Assembly: GCA_024233495.1 (NCBI GenBank)
Contig: JACKPM010000001.1
Coordinates: 186,001 to 250,000, forward strand
Length of the DNA stretch: 64,000 nucleotides
Direction: 5' to 3'
Origin: Chlamydiales bacterium
Lineage (GTDB): Bacteria > Chlamydiota > Chlamydiia > Chlamydiales > JAAKFR01
The translations under genes and the position numbers were made by a program. Every line of letters begins with the position of its first letter. Position 1 is the stretch's first letter. The notes beneath the pieces were generated by a model that saw only the letters and a list, made by a program, of their open reading frames with translations, was not told where the DNA came from and made no database searches. This document shows positions 1 through 8,571 of this stretch, piece by piece.

Positions 1-467
1 TAGTGCGCGTCCACTCAGAGTGTTTGACTGGCGATATTTTCCGCTCAAAGCGGTGTGATTGTGGCTCGCAGCTTGAGCAGGCGATCGAGCATGTGGCAGA
101 AAAGGGGCTGGGTGTTGTGCTCTACTTGCGTGGGCAAGAGGGACGAGGCATCGGTTTGGGCCACAAATTGCGCGCTTATAACTTGCAAGATGAGGGGTTC
201 GACACAGTTGAGGCAAATGAGAAGTTAGGGCTTCCTGTCGATTCACGTGAGTATGGGATTGGAGCACAAATTTTAGCAGATCTTGGCCTTTCAACGATTC
301 GGTTGCTTACAAATAATCCGGCGAAGTATGGAGGACTCGATGGCTACGGTTTGACCATCACAGAGCGGGTCCCTCTTTTGCCGCAGGTTACAGAAGAAAA
401 CGCGCGCTATTTGCGCACAAAGTGCCAAAAGATGGGGCATGAGATAGGAGAAGTGTTAAATGTCTAG
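1..467 (+). CDS. ribA: GTP cyclohydrolase II (C-terminal part, cut by window edge)
   Basis: Opens GTP and releases formate and pyrophosphate to give the first riboflavin-pathway intermediate. The visible 154 residues begin in the catalytic core: RVHSECLTGD followed by RCDCG supplies the zinc-binding cysteines (C-x10-C-x-C), and LRGQEGRGIGLGHKLRAY and LTNNPAKY are family hallmarks. The frame is open to the left edge, so the true start lies outside; many bacteria fuse this domain behind DHBP synthase (ribBA), which cannot be judged here. It overlaps ribH by 8 bp, so the two are translated from one mRNA. Confidence 0.95.
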   Translation, partial: VRVHSECLTGDIFRSKRCDCGSQLEQAIEHVAEKGLGVVLYLRGQEGRGIGLGHKLRAYNLQDEGFDTVEANEKLGLPVDSREYGIGAQILADLGLSTIRLLTNNPAKYGGLDGYGLTITERVPLLPQVTEENARYLRTKCQKMGHEIGEVLNV

Positions 468-864
468 AATTGCGATTGTGTGTTCCCGCTTTAACGAGGA
501 AATTGTGAAGCAGCTGCTTGAGAACGCGCTGCCTCATTTGAAGGGGCACCATACAGAGATTGCTTGGGTTCCTGGAGCTTTCGAAATTCCGCTCATCGCG
601 CAGCAGTTTGCAGAGTCGGGCGAGATCGATGCTGTGATTTGTCTTGGGTGTGTCATTCGTGGCGAAACAGCGCACTTCGATCACGTCTCAAACCAAGCAG
701 CGTCAGGTATCATGCAAGTGGGATTGAGAACGGGCATTCCAGTGATTTTCGGCGTGCTCACGACGGAAAATGAAGCGCAAGCTGAGGCGCGCGTGTGTCT
801 TGGAGCCGATTATGCGAAAGGTGCGCTCGAAATGATTGAAAAAGTATGCGTCTTAAGAAGTTAA
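460..864 (+). CDS. ribH: 6,7-dimethyl-8-ribityllumazine synthase
   Basis: Condenses the ribityl-aminouracil with dihydroxybutanone phosphate, the penultimate riboflavin step. The 134-residue protein has the family motifs SRFNEEI near the N terminus, VPGAFEIP, CLGCVIRGETAHFDHV (catalytic His region) and PVIFGVLTTEN. It is slightly short for the family (about 140-160). The ATG overlaps the end of ribA by 8 bp, and its last 19 bp overlap the start of smc, so ribA-ribH-smc-ald look like one transcription unit in which translation is coupled. Confidence 0.96.
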   Translation: MSRIAIVCSRFNEEIVKQLLENALPHLKGHHTEIAWVPGAFEIPLIAQQFAESGEIDAVICLGCVIRGETAHFDHVSNQAASGIMQVGLRTGIPVIFGVLTTENEAQAEARVCLGADYAKGALEMIEKVCVLRS

Positions 865-3800
865 AAATCGTTGGGTTCAAATCGTTTGCGGACAAGGTTT
901 CGATTGATTTCGATCGAGAAATCATCGGCATTGTAGGGCCAAATGGCTGCGGCAAGTCGAATATTGTCGATGCATTTCGCTGGGTAATGGGTGAGCAATC
1001 TGTCAAATCGATGCGTGCATCGGCAATGCAAGATGTGCTTTTCGCAGGCACTTCAACGCGTTCGGCATTGAACTACGCTGAGGTGTCGATCACATTGACT
1101 GATGTAGCTGAGACGTTGAATACGCCGTATGAAGAGGTGACGATTACGCGCCGTCTCTACAGAAATGGCGATTCTGAGTATCGTCTCAATAAGGAAGTTG
1201 TCCGTCTGCGCGATATTCAATACTTGTTCATGGGATCGGGAATTGGAAAAAATGCGTTCTCTATTTTCGAGCAGGGAAAGATTGACCGAGTGATTCATTT
1301 AGCGCCACAGAGCCGACGTGCAATTTTCGATGAGGCGGCGGGCATTGGACTTTTCTTAGAGAAGAAGAAAGAGACAGTGCGCAAGCTCTCAACCGTAAGC
1401 GATAACTTTCATAGAATTCGTGACGTCTACGTAGAGGTAGAGAAGCAGGCGACAACATTGAAGCGGCAGGCAAAGTTGGCGCAAACGTTCCAAGAAAACA
1501 AAAAGCGCCTCACTTTTCTTGAGGAAGGCGTGCTTGCAACTAAGCTGTATGCGTTGCGCGAGAAGGGAGCAGCGCAAAAAGAGGAGCAAGACAGCTTGCA
1601 AGGGCAGCTCGATGCACTAGAGCAAGAGATCAACGCTGCTGCTGAAGAATATGAAAAGCAAAAAGAACATCTCGCCATTGAGGAGAAAGATTCTGAGGCG
1701 AAGCGAGAAAGACTCTACCAAGTAGAAAAAAGCTACGAAGTGCAAAAGGTGGAGATTAAGCGAGCAACTGAGCGGTTGAGTGAATTGAAGGCGCAGCTCA
1801 CCGCTCTGCATGAGGAAAAAAAGGATCTTGCAAAAACAGCTGAAGTAGCGCTCCCCGATGTGCAGAGCAAAAAAACTGCTCATGACGCCCTTGAGAAAGA
1901 GGTAGAGGTGCTCTATGAGGCGCGGCAAGAAGCGGGACGCGCTCACATGGCTGCTGTGCAAGCGCACGAGGCGCGCTTCCTTGAAGAAGAAATCGAGAAA
2001 CTGAGTGCAAATCGCGCATCGCTTGACCAAGAGATCAAAGAAAAAGAGTGCTCCCATGCAGCTCTCAAAGCTCAAAGCGAAGAGTTAAAAGAGGCATGGC
2101 AGAGCGAAAAACTCGCAATGCAAAAAGTGCGCGATCAGCAAGAGAAGTTACGCCACCGGATTGCAGAGCTCGCAGCGCGCGAACGCGTTTACGCTGGCGG
2201 GGAGCAAAAACTTTTAAAAGCGTTCCCGAAAAAAGTGCGTCCACTTCTCGAGGCAATCAAGCCGAAAAAGGGATGTGAGAAGGCTCTAGAAGCGCTTTTG
2301 CACCGTTACGGTGAGACGCTTCTTGTGCCAAACGAAAAAGTAGCGCGCGAAGTTTTGGCTTATGCTGAAGAGCACAAGATCGACAACTTCTCGCTCCTCC
2401 CTGTCGATGCGTTGCAATCTGGGAACGCGACTATGGCGACAGGTGAACTTTCCCATCACTTTGCTGTGGAGCTTCTTGAAGAGCTCTCTTTTGGTGCTCT
2501 AGGTGTAACAAAAGAGGGGCTCTTTATCGATCACTTTGGTGTTGTTTTCCGCACACCTTTTGAAGGGCGTGTGCAACTCGCTACACTGAAAGAGGAGCGC
2601 GAGAGCGCTGAGAAAGAGCTATCAGCATTGAAAGTGGAAGATGTTGCTCCTTTAGAAGAGGCATGGCGCAAAATAGAGATGTGCTCTGTACAGGAAAACT
2701 TTGCACTTCAGCAGCTCCTTGGCGAGTTAAAAAAAGAGGAAAAGGAGCGAGAAAAATTAGAGAAGAAGCTTGAGCGTCTAGGGGCAAAAAGCACTGGAAA
2801 TGAAAAAGTTGAAGATCTACAAGCAAAAACTGTCGAGCTCGATGCGCAGTTGAAAGAGAAGCGTTACTCCTTAAATGAGGCGCAGCGTATTTGGCGTGAG
2901 CTAGAAAAAGAGACAGCTGCGATCACAGCTCGAGCTCAAGCGCGCGCAGAGCGAAAAGGAAAAGTGGATCATGAGATCGAGGAGTGTGAAAAGCACCGCG
3001 TTTTGTGCGAGAAAGCACTAACGACGCGTGAGCAGAGCATTACGTCTTTAGAGAACGATGTGACTGTTTTTAGAGCGCAGTTTGAGGCTGTGCATGCAAC
3101 GCTTGAAAAGGCACGCAAAAAAGTGGCTACTCTCGACGACTCTTTGCGTAAACAGAAAGGAAAAGCCTCCTCATTGCGCGACAAGCTGCATAAGGTAGAA
3201 GTTGCTTCTGCCTCCAGTTTGACTGCCCAAGAAGATTTGGAGAGGCAGCTAGAAGGTATAGAAGCTGAGCCGCTTGAAATCCCGCTTGAAGAGGCTGAGA
3301 AGGAGATCAGACAGCTCAAGGTGACGCTTGAAAAAAGTTCAGCTGTGAATATGCTTGCTATTGATGAATACGCAGAGCAAGAGCAACGAGCACAACACTT
3401 AAAAGAGCAGAGTGACGATCTTGAGAAGGCAAAAACTGAACTTGAGAAGATCATTGTGAAGCTTGATCAAGAGAGTCGCAAAATTTTCAAAGAGACTTTT
3501 GAGCTAATTCGTACGAACTTCCAGAAAAACTTTGCTATCCTCTTCCGCGGTGGAGAAGCGGATTTGCGGTTCACTGAAAGTTCTGATGTATTGGAGGCCG
3601 GAATCGAGATCGTTGCCAAACCACCTGGGAAGAAGTTGCGGGCGATCTCACTCCTTTCTGGAGGAGAGAAGTGCTTGACAGCGTTAGCTCTACTCTTTGC
3701 AATTTTTGAGGTGAGACGAGCTCCTTTCTGTATTTTAGATGAGGTAGATGCTCCATTGGATGATACAAATATTGGACGTTTCACTGAGATGTTGCGGCAA

Positions 3801-3953
3801 TTTACTGATAAGACGCAGTTCATTATTGTGACGCACAACAAAAAAACAATGTCGATTGCTGACATTTTGATTGGAGTTTCTATGGAAGAAAAAGGTGTCT
3901 CTAAGCTACTCTCCTTGGCTTTCGCAGAAACTCAGCCGGAGCTTGTGTCATGA
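846..3953 (+). CDS. smc: SMC-family chromosome segregation ATPase
   Basis: Ring-forming chromosome condensation ATPase. At 1035 residues it is shorter than usual (about 1150-1200). The Walker A motif GPNGCGKSN is at residues 31-39. Long heptad coiled coils flank a small central hinge at roughly 440-600 (YAGGEQKLLKAFPKK onward). The signature LLSGGEKCLTALAL is near 936 and the Walker B FCILDEVDAPLDD near 961. The start ATG lies inside ribH (19-bp overlap) and the stop shares ATGA with the alanine dehydrogenase gene. Shorter coiled-coil arms explain the reduced size. ScpA/ScpB are not in this window. Confidence 0.95.
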   Translation: MRLKKLKIVGFKSFADKVSIDFDREIIGIVGPNGCGKSNIVDAFRWVMGEQSVKSMRASAMQDVLFAGTSTRSALNYAEVSITLTDVAETLNTPYEEVTITRRLYRNGDSEYRLNKEVVRLRDIQYLFMGSGIGKNAFSIFEQGKIDRVIHLAPQSRRAIFDEAAGIGLFLEKKKETVRKLSTVSDNFHRIRDVYVEVEKQATTLKRQAKLAQTFQENKKRLTFLEEGVLATKLYALREKGAAQKEEQDSLQGQLDALEQEINAAAEEYEKQKEHLAIEEKDSEAKRERLYQVEKSYEVQKVEIKRATERLSELKAQLTALHEEKKDLAKTAEVALPDVQSKKTAHDALEKEVEVLYEARQEAGRAHMAAVQAHEARFLEEEIEKLSANRASLDQEIKEKECSHAALKAQSEELKEAWQSEKLAMQKVRDQQEKLRHRIAELAARERVYAGGEQKLLKAFPKKVRPLLEAIKPKKGCEKALEALLHRYGETLLVPNEKVAREVLAYAEEHKIDNFSLLPVDALQSGNATMATGELSHHFAVELLEELSFGALGVTKEGLFIDHFGVVFRTPFEGRVQLATLKEERESAEKELSALKVEDVAPLEEAWRKIEMCSVQENFALQQLLGELKKEEKEREKLEKKLERLGAKSTGNEKVEDLQAKTVELDAQLKEKRYSLNEAQRIWRELEKETAAITARAQARAERKGKVDHEIEECEKHRVLCEKALTTREQSITSLENDVTVFRAQFEAVHATLEKARKKVATLDDSLRKQKGKASSLRDKLHKVEVASASSLTAQEDLERQLEGIEAEPLEIPLEEAEKEIRQLKVTLEKSSAVNMLAIDEYAEQEQRAQHLKEQSDDLEKAKTELEKIIVKLDQESRKIFKETFELIRTNFQKNFAILFRGGEADLRFTESSDVLEAGIEIVAKPPGKKLRAISLLSGGEKCLTALALLFAIFEVRRAPFCILDEVDAPLDDTNIGRFTEMLRQFTDKTQFIIVTHNKKTMSIADILIGVSMEEKGVSKLLSLAFAETQPELVS

Positions 3954-5059
3954 TCATTGGAATTCCAAAAGAAATCAAAAACCACGAATATCGAGTTGGG
4001 GCTACTCCTGGCTTTGTAAGCCTCTTGGTCGATGCGGGGCACGAAGTGCTCGTACAAAGCGATGCGGGCGCAGCAATCGGCTATACCGATGAGCTTTATG
4101 TGAATGCGGGAGCGCGCATTGTGCCAAAGCTCGAAGATGTCTACAAAGCGGACATGGTACTTAAGGTGAAAGAGCCGCAGAAAAAAGAGTATCCTCTTAT
4201 GCGCAAAGGTCAGGTCATTTTTTGCTACTATCACTTAGCTGCTGAGCCTGAACTTTTGAAGCACTTAGTCGAACAGCAAGTGGTCGCAATTGCTTTTGAG
4301 ACCGTTGTGGATGAGCAAGGACGTCTTCCTCTCCTCACACCAATGAGTGAGGTGGCTGGTCGTGTAGCGATTCAATCTGGAGCATGGGCGCTCCAGATGG
4401 CAAATGGAGGAAAGGGGCTACTTCTTGGTGGTGTTCCAGGTGTTGCACCAGCAAAGGTAATCGTGATTGGAGGCGGTGTTGTGGGTACACACGTCGCGCG
4501 CATGGCAATGGGCTTTGGTGCAGATGTCACTATCTTGGAAAGACGCCTTGCACGCCTCCGCGAACTCGATGATCTTTATGGGCCGCAGCTAAAGACAATT
4601 TACAGCACGCCTGTCTCTATTGAAGAGGCCGTTATAGTAGCAGACCTCGTTGTGGGCGCTGTTCTCATCCCTGGAAAACGCGCCCCATGCCTCGTTACAG
4701 AGGAGATGGTAAAAAAGATGCAGCCTGGAAGCGTCATTGTCGACGTTGCGATTGACCAAGGGGGATGTGTTGAAACAGCGCATGCAACGACACACAGCGA
4801 CCCCATCTACATGAAACACGGCGTTGTGCATTATTGCGTTGCCAACATGCCCGGAGCATGTGCGCGTACGTCCACACAGGCGCTCACAAATGCGGTCGCG
4901 CCCTATGCCATGGAGATCGCTGAGAAAGGGTACGTGAAGGCGTGCAAAGAGATGTTTGGACTAAAAGAGGGACTCAATGTCTGCTTAGGCTCGGTGACTA
5001 ACAAACCAGTCGCTGAAGATTGTGGCTACGACTACGTGCCACCAGACAAATTTCTTTAA
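3950..5059 (+). CDS. ald: Alanine dehydrogenase
   Basis: NAD-dependent interconversion of L-alanine with pyruvate and ammonia. The 369-residue protein has full family length. The N terminus MIIGIPKEIKNHEYRVG is diagnostic. VLKVKEPQ carries the substrate-binding lysine, YYHLAAEPEL the catalytic histidine, and VIGGGVVGTHVARMAMGFGA is the Rossmann NAD loop. It overlaps smc by 4 bp (ATGA). In an intracellular bacterium it may let host alanine feed pyruvate, or supply L-alanine for peptidoglycan; that is inference. Confidence 0.96.
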   Translation: MIIGIPKEIKNHEYRVGATPGFVSLLVDAGHEVLVQSDAGAAIGYTDELYVNAGARIVPKLEDVYKADMVLKVKEPQKKEYPLMRKGQVIFCYYHLAAEPELLKHLVEQQVVAIAFETVVDEQGRLPLLTPMSEVAGRVAIQSGAWALQMANGGKGLLLGGVPGVAPAKVIVIGGGVVGTHVARMAMGFGADVTILERRLARLRELDDLYGPQLKTIYSTPVSIEEAVIVADLVVGAVLIPGKRAPCLVTEEMVKKMQPGSVIVDVAIDQGGCVETAHATTHSDPIYMKHGVVHYCVANMPGACARTSTQALTNAVAPYAMEIAEKGYVKACKEMFGLKEGLNVCLGSVTNKPVAEDCGYDYVPPDKFL

Positions 5060-5121
5060 TGATAGTTGGAATTGACTTAGGCACGACAAATTGTGTTGTG
5101 CATTATTGGTACGACAAGTGA
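5059..5121 (+). pseudogene. Duplicated 5' fragment of an Hsp70-like gene
   Basis: A 20-codon frame that starts with an ATG overlapping the ald stop codon and encodes MIVGIDLGTTNCVVHYWYDK, then TGA. Its first 16 residues are identical to the start of the Hsp70-like protein that begins 113 bp downstream, yet about half of the codons differ synonymously. It therefore looks like the relic of a diverged tandem paralogue that lost all but its N terminus. From position 5107 the sequence resembles a stretch near 34950, so foreign or repeated DNA is joined here. Whether it is translated as a leader peptide is unknown. Confidence 0.7.
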
Positions 5122-5171
5122 GAGATCGCTCAAATCGGGGCAAAAGCAGCCAAAATAGTCAACAAACCCAT

Positions 5172-7595
5172 ATGATCGTAGGAATCGATCTTGGTACGAC
5201 GAATTGTGTTGTGCACTATTTTGATACGAAACTGAGACTCTTTCAAATTGAGCAGTACGGCTGTGGCAAACTGCCACTTCTGCCGTCGTTTTGTTATCTT
5301 GGTGAAAAAACAATCGTAGGGCAGTGGGCGAAAGAGGAGGGATCCAAAATTCCGACTCGTCTTGTGCACTCTGCAAAGAGTTGGCTTTCCAATCCTGCTG
5401 CTGATCGTGGGGAGCGCATTTTGCCCCTTGAGGCCGATGGGCGTCGCCTTTCACCTGTTGAAGCAACAACGGCCTATTTGATGCACATCAAAGAGATGTG
5501 GAACAAAGAGCATGAAGATCTGGAAGAGCAAGAGGTGGTTCTCACTGTTCCTGCCTCCTTTGATGAAGTGGCGCGCACGTTGACCCTCGAAGCAGCAAGG
5601 CAGGCAGGACTCAATCCCACTCTTTTGGAAGAGCCACAAGCCGCTTTCTATGCATGGATTGGGAAGAGAGAGTTGCCCGTTGGTTCCACGGTTCTTGTGG
5701 TAGACATTGGAGGTGGTACTACCGATTTTAGTTTGATCGATGTAGTGGAAAATGGCTTTCGGCGGATGGCGGTGGGCAAACATCTGCTTTTGGGTGGAGA
5801 CAATATTGACCACGCACTAGCACACCGCCTTGGATGTGACAACGTGCACGCTGTACGTGCAGCGAAAGAAAAGTTTTTCCAAACAGGGGAGGCTGTCACA
5901 TTCACCGTTGAGGGACGGGGCTCTGCTGTAGTGAGTGGTAAGAGCTACACACTTAGTGAAGAGCATTTAGATCTCGACGGCTTTTTTGGTCTCTACAACT
6001 TTGAAGAAGCGAAAAAGATTCAGCACAAAAGCGGTGTGAAGCGTGTGGGGCTCGCCTTCGAAACTGAGCCGAGTTTTACCAAGCAACTTGCTCACTTCTT
6101 GTGGAAAAGTGGAGGCAAACCCAACTACGTGCTCTTCAATGGCGGTACCCTAAAGCCACAACTCTTTCGAGACCGCATTTACCAATCGCTGCAGAGGTGG
6201 TTTGGTGCAGTGGAGGTGCTGGAGAGCGATGATCTTGATCTCGCCGTTTCGAAAGGTGCTGTGCTCTTTGCACAAAACAAGCAGATCCAGGCGGGCTCTG
6301 CGCGCGGCTACTACCTCGGCATCGATGTGCAGAGTGAGAAAAAGGCGCTCACACTCATTGCGCGTGGGAGTGATGAGGGGACGTGGTACTCTCCTGATAC
6401 GCTTTTCACATTGCGCTCCAATCAACCCATTGCCTTTGAACTCTTCAGCTCAAACATCCGTCTTGACGACGCTCCGGGCACGCTGGTCCCCATCGATCCA
6501 GAAGAGATGACTCCTCTCCCACCGATTCAAACTGTACTAAAGCTTGGGAAACAAAAAGAGGCCCAAGTACACCTCAAAGTACATTTTACTGCAGTAGGCA
6601 CATTGGAGCTCTTCTTGCAAGCTCAGGCAACGGATCACAAGTGGAAACTTGACTTCGATGTGCGTGCTACTCCTTTGCAGAAGGTGCGCATCGATGAGAC
6701 GTTTGAGGTAGGAGAGCTTGATCCTGCTAAGGCAGTTGTGCGCGAAGCATTTGCTCCAGGACAAAGCGCCATGCTCAAAGGCGTTATGAAAAAGCTTGAA
6801 GAAGTTTTGGGTGAGAAGAAAAACAACTGGTCCCCCTCTATTTTGCGAGCTCTCTTTGACTCCCTTTTACAGCAGGCTGAGAAGCGGACTCTCTCAGCTG
6901 CTTATGAGGCGCGCTTTTGGAATCTCGCCGGCTTTTTTCTCCGGCCAGGAGTGAGCCACCCTCTTGATGACCACCGCATCAAAGAGCTATGGAAGTTGCA
7001 CCTCTTTGATAAAGTGCTTGCTGAAGAGGTAGAGGTTCAAAAGTGGATTTGCATGCGTCGCATTGCTGCAGGCTTGTCAAAGGGGCAGCAGCTGCAACTC
7101 TTTAACACGCTTCTTCCCACCATCTGGAAAAAGAAAGGGCTCGATGCGAAAAAAGAGTACCTCTACTGCGAAAAATTGCGCTGCCTCGCCTCACTTGAGC
7201 TCGTCAATCATGATCAAAAGATCAAGCTTGGCAAAGGGGTGCTTCAACGCCTGGATGAGGGCAAAGGAAAGCCATTTGATTACTGGGCTCTTGGCAGACT
7301 CGGTGCACGGCAGCCTCTCTATGGCACAATTGCAAATATCCTGCCCAAAGAGGCGTGTGAAGAGTGGGTGCACCGCTTGCTTGCAATGCCTTTTACTGAC
7401 TCAGAACATATCAGCTTTACACTGCTCCATCTTGCGCGGAAGACTGACGCGCACGAGATCAACCTCAGCGAGACCACACTTCAAGCGATCTTAGAAAAGC
7501 ATTCTCTCGACTTTGAAACACCGCTTACGCACGAGGAGCAGGAGAGATTTTTTGGAGATGCTCTCCCTTCTGCATTGATTTTAAACCAAGATTAG
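5172..7595 (+). CDS. Hsp70/DnaK-like ATPase, long form
   Basis: Member of the Hsp70 actin-fold ATPases, 807 residues from the ATG at 5172. I chose this start because GIDLGTTNC (phosphate loop 1) follows directly; the open frame extends further upstream through duplicated sequence. VVDIGGGTTDFSL (phosphate 2) is near residue 177, LEEPQAAFYAW near 157, and FNGGTLKP (adenosine motif) near 324. After about residue 400 it lacks the standard DnaK substrate-binding domain and carries a long helical region, as in the large bacterial Hsp70-family proteins of unknown client. It is not the housekeeping DnaK. Confidence 0.85.
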   Translation: MIVGIDLGTTNCVVHYFDTKLRLFQIEQYGCGKLPLLPSFCYLGEKTIVGQWAKEEGSKIPTRLVHSAKSWLSNPAADRGERILPLEADGRRLSPVEATTAYLMHIKEMWNKEHEDLEEQEVVLTVPASFDEVARTLTLEAARQAGLNPTLLEEPQAAFYAWIGKRELPVGSTVLVVDIGGGTTDFSLIDVVENGFRRMAVGKHLLLGGDNIDHALAHRLGCDNVHAVRAAKEKFFQTGEAVTFTVEGRGSAVVSGKSYTLSEEHLDLDGFFGLYNFEEAKKIQHKSGVKRVGLAFETEPSFTKQLAHFLWKSGGKPNYVLFNGGTLKPQLFRDRIYQSLQRWFGAVEVLESDDLDLAVSKGAVLFAQNKQIQAGSARGYYLGIDVQSEKKALTLIARGSDEGTWYSPDTLFTLRSNQPIAFELFSSNIRLDDAPGTLVPIDPEEMTPLPPIQTVLKLGKQKEAQVHLKVHFTAVGTLELFLQAQATDHKWKLDFDVRATPLQKVRIDETFEVGELDPAKAVVREAFAPGQSAMLKGVMKKLEEVLGEKKNNWSPSILRALFDSLLQQAEKRTLSAAYEARFWNLAGFFLRPGVSHPLDDHRIKELWKLHLFDKVLAEEVEVQKWICMRRIAAGLSKGQQLQLFNTLLPTIWKKKGLDAKKEYLYCEKLRCLASLELVNHDQKIKLGKGVLQRLDEGKGKPFDYWALGRLGARQPLYGTIANILPKEACEEWVHRLLAMPFTDSEHISFTLLHLARKTDAHEINLSETTLQAILEKHSLDFETPLTHEEQERFFGDALPSALILNQD

Positions 7596-7829
7596 CCCAA
7601 AACAACGACCCGTTTTCCTCTCAAAAACACTTTCTGACTACAAACTAAGGAGAGAGGATGTATCTATGTCCCAGAAATGATTCCCAAAAGGTTCAGATTA
7701 GCTAGTCTTATGGCTCCCCATTTCATATTCAACAAGAAGATTTGAATGTTATCCTTGATGCTGTTGCCCGAGCTACAGCAGGAACTGTCTTTTGTGCAAT
7801 TGGGAGGGGGAGTGAAGTTCAGCAGTACG
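7596..7829. other. Intergenic region with a short coding relic
   Basis: No complete gene. On the plus strand 7703-7831 reads, without a start codon, as a roughly 42-residue frame (SYGSPFHIQQEDLN to AIGRGSEVQQYV, then stop). It looks like a truncated gene end but I do not recognise the family. It is followed at once by a palindromic repeat. Confidence 0.35.
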
Positions 7830-7991
7830 TATAGTCAAATCGGTTGAAAATTTTACAAATTCATACCATTTGGCTTCACCAAAGATTGCGCTCGTTCTCA
7901 TAGACCATAAATGGTCTAAGTCGAGCTCCGCGCTTACTTTGGCTTTGCAATCTGCCATGAATTTGTAAAATTTTCAACCGATTTGACTATA
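7830..7991 (+). repeat. Family A palindromic element, copy 1
   Basis: 162-bp element with near-perfect terminal inverted repeats of about 33 bp beginning TATAGTCAAATCGGTTGAAA. The two halves pair imperfectly over the whole length, with a central GACCAT-AA-ATGGTC. The ends could represent TA target duplication. It sits against the 3' side of a broken transposase gene. Other copies: 24345, 28768, 34675, 56526, and fragments elsewhere. It encodes no transposase, so it behaves like a MITE. Confidence 0.9.
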
Positions 7992-8335
7992 CCTACGAGA
8001 ATATGCCTTTTTCGACCATTGATTTTTTTTCCTCCATCATAACCTCTAGAGCCCCTTTTTCTGTTGTCTTAACGCTTTGACTGTCTATGATGCCTGCTGA
8101 TGCGCAAATGTTACGCCCTAACTTCTTTTGTAAACGCTCATATATCTTCATAAAAGTACCCGTTCGTTTCCATTTACTGAATTGAGCATACACTGATTTC
8201 CAAGGAGGAAAATCATGAGGTAATAACCTCCAACTACACCCGATCGTAGCAGATAGAAAATCGCATTAAGTATCTCGCGCTTTGGCAGGAGAGGATTAGA
8301 CAAACCTGCTTGAGTAAATAAAAATATATCTAAGC
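7992..8335 (-). pseudogene. IS5-type transposase remnant
   Basis: Reading the minus strand gives successive transposase pieces in different frames: NPLLPKREILNAIFYLLRSG, then WRLLPHDFPPWKSVYAQFSKW-KRTGTF, then SAGIIDSQSVKTTEKG, then GYDGGKKINGRKRHILVG. This is the N-terminal half and first DDE aspartate region (IDSQSVKTTEKG) of IS5-family transposases. At least two frameshifts break it. The 3' half is missing where the family A palindrome begins, and the 5' side ends just before a family B palindrome. Non-functional. Confidence 0.85.
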
Positions 8336-8340
8336 TCCTT

Positions 8341-8507
8341 TAGATGGTGTCGTCAAATTTTCTCCTTTGTCAGCCGGATCTTTTCTGCCAAAATGCGCCT
8401 TCGCAACCTCGGAAGTAGCGCTTTGGCTACTCCCTTCGCTTTCGATTGCGCATTTTGCCTAGAAAATCTCTCGCCTCACAAAGGAGAAAATTTGACGACA
8501 CCATCTA
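8341..8507 (+). repeat. Family B palindromic element, copy 1
   Basis: 167-bp element bounded by TAGATGGTGTCGTCAAATTT and its inverse. The halves pair imperfectly throughout, with a centre around GTAGCGCTTTGGCTAC. Other copies: 10871, 25684, 28527, 40421, and a half copy at 56715. The termini are consistent with insertion at TA. It lies 65 bp upstream of tyrP, immediately before that gene's likely promoter. Confidence 0.9.
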
Positions 8508-8536
8508 GTAAAATAAATCATTTAAATAAGATGACA

Positions 8537-8563
8537 TTGCTTTTCTGAAAAAAATGCTATAAT
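8537..8563 (+). promoter_or_regulatory. Candidate sigma-70-type promoter of tyrP
   Basis: TTGCTT (8537-8542), a 15-bp spacer and a perfect TATAAT (8558-8563). Transcription would start near 8570, only about 2 nt before the tyrP ATG at 8572, and no Shine-Dalgarno sequence precedes that ATG. The message would be leaderless or nearly so. The short spacer lowers confidence. Confidence 0.5.
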
Positions 8564-8571
8564 ACTTTGAA

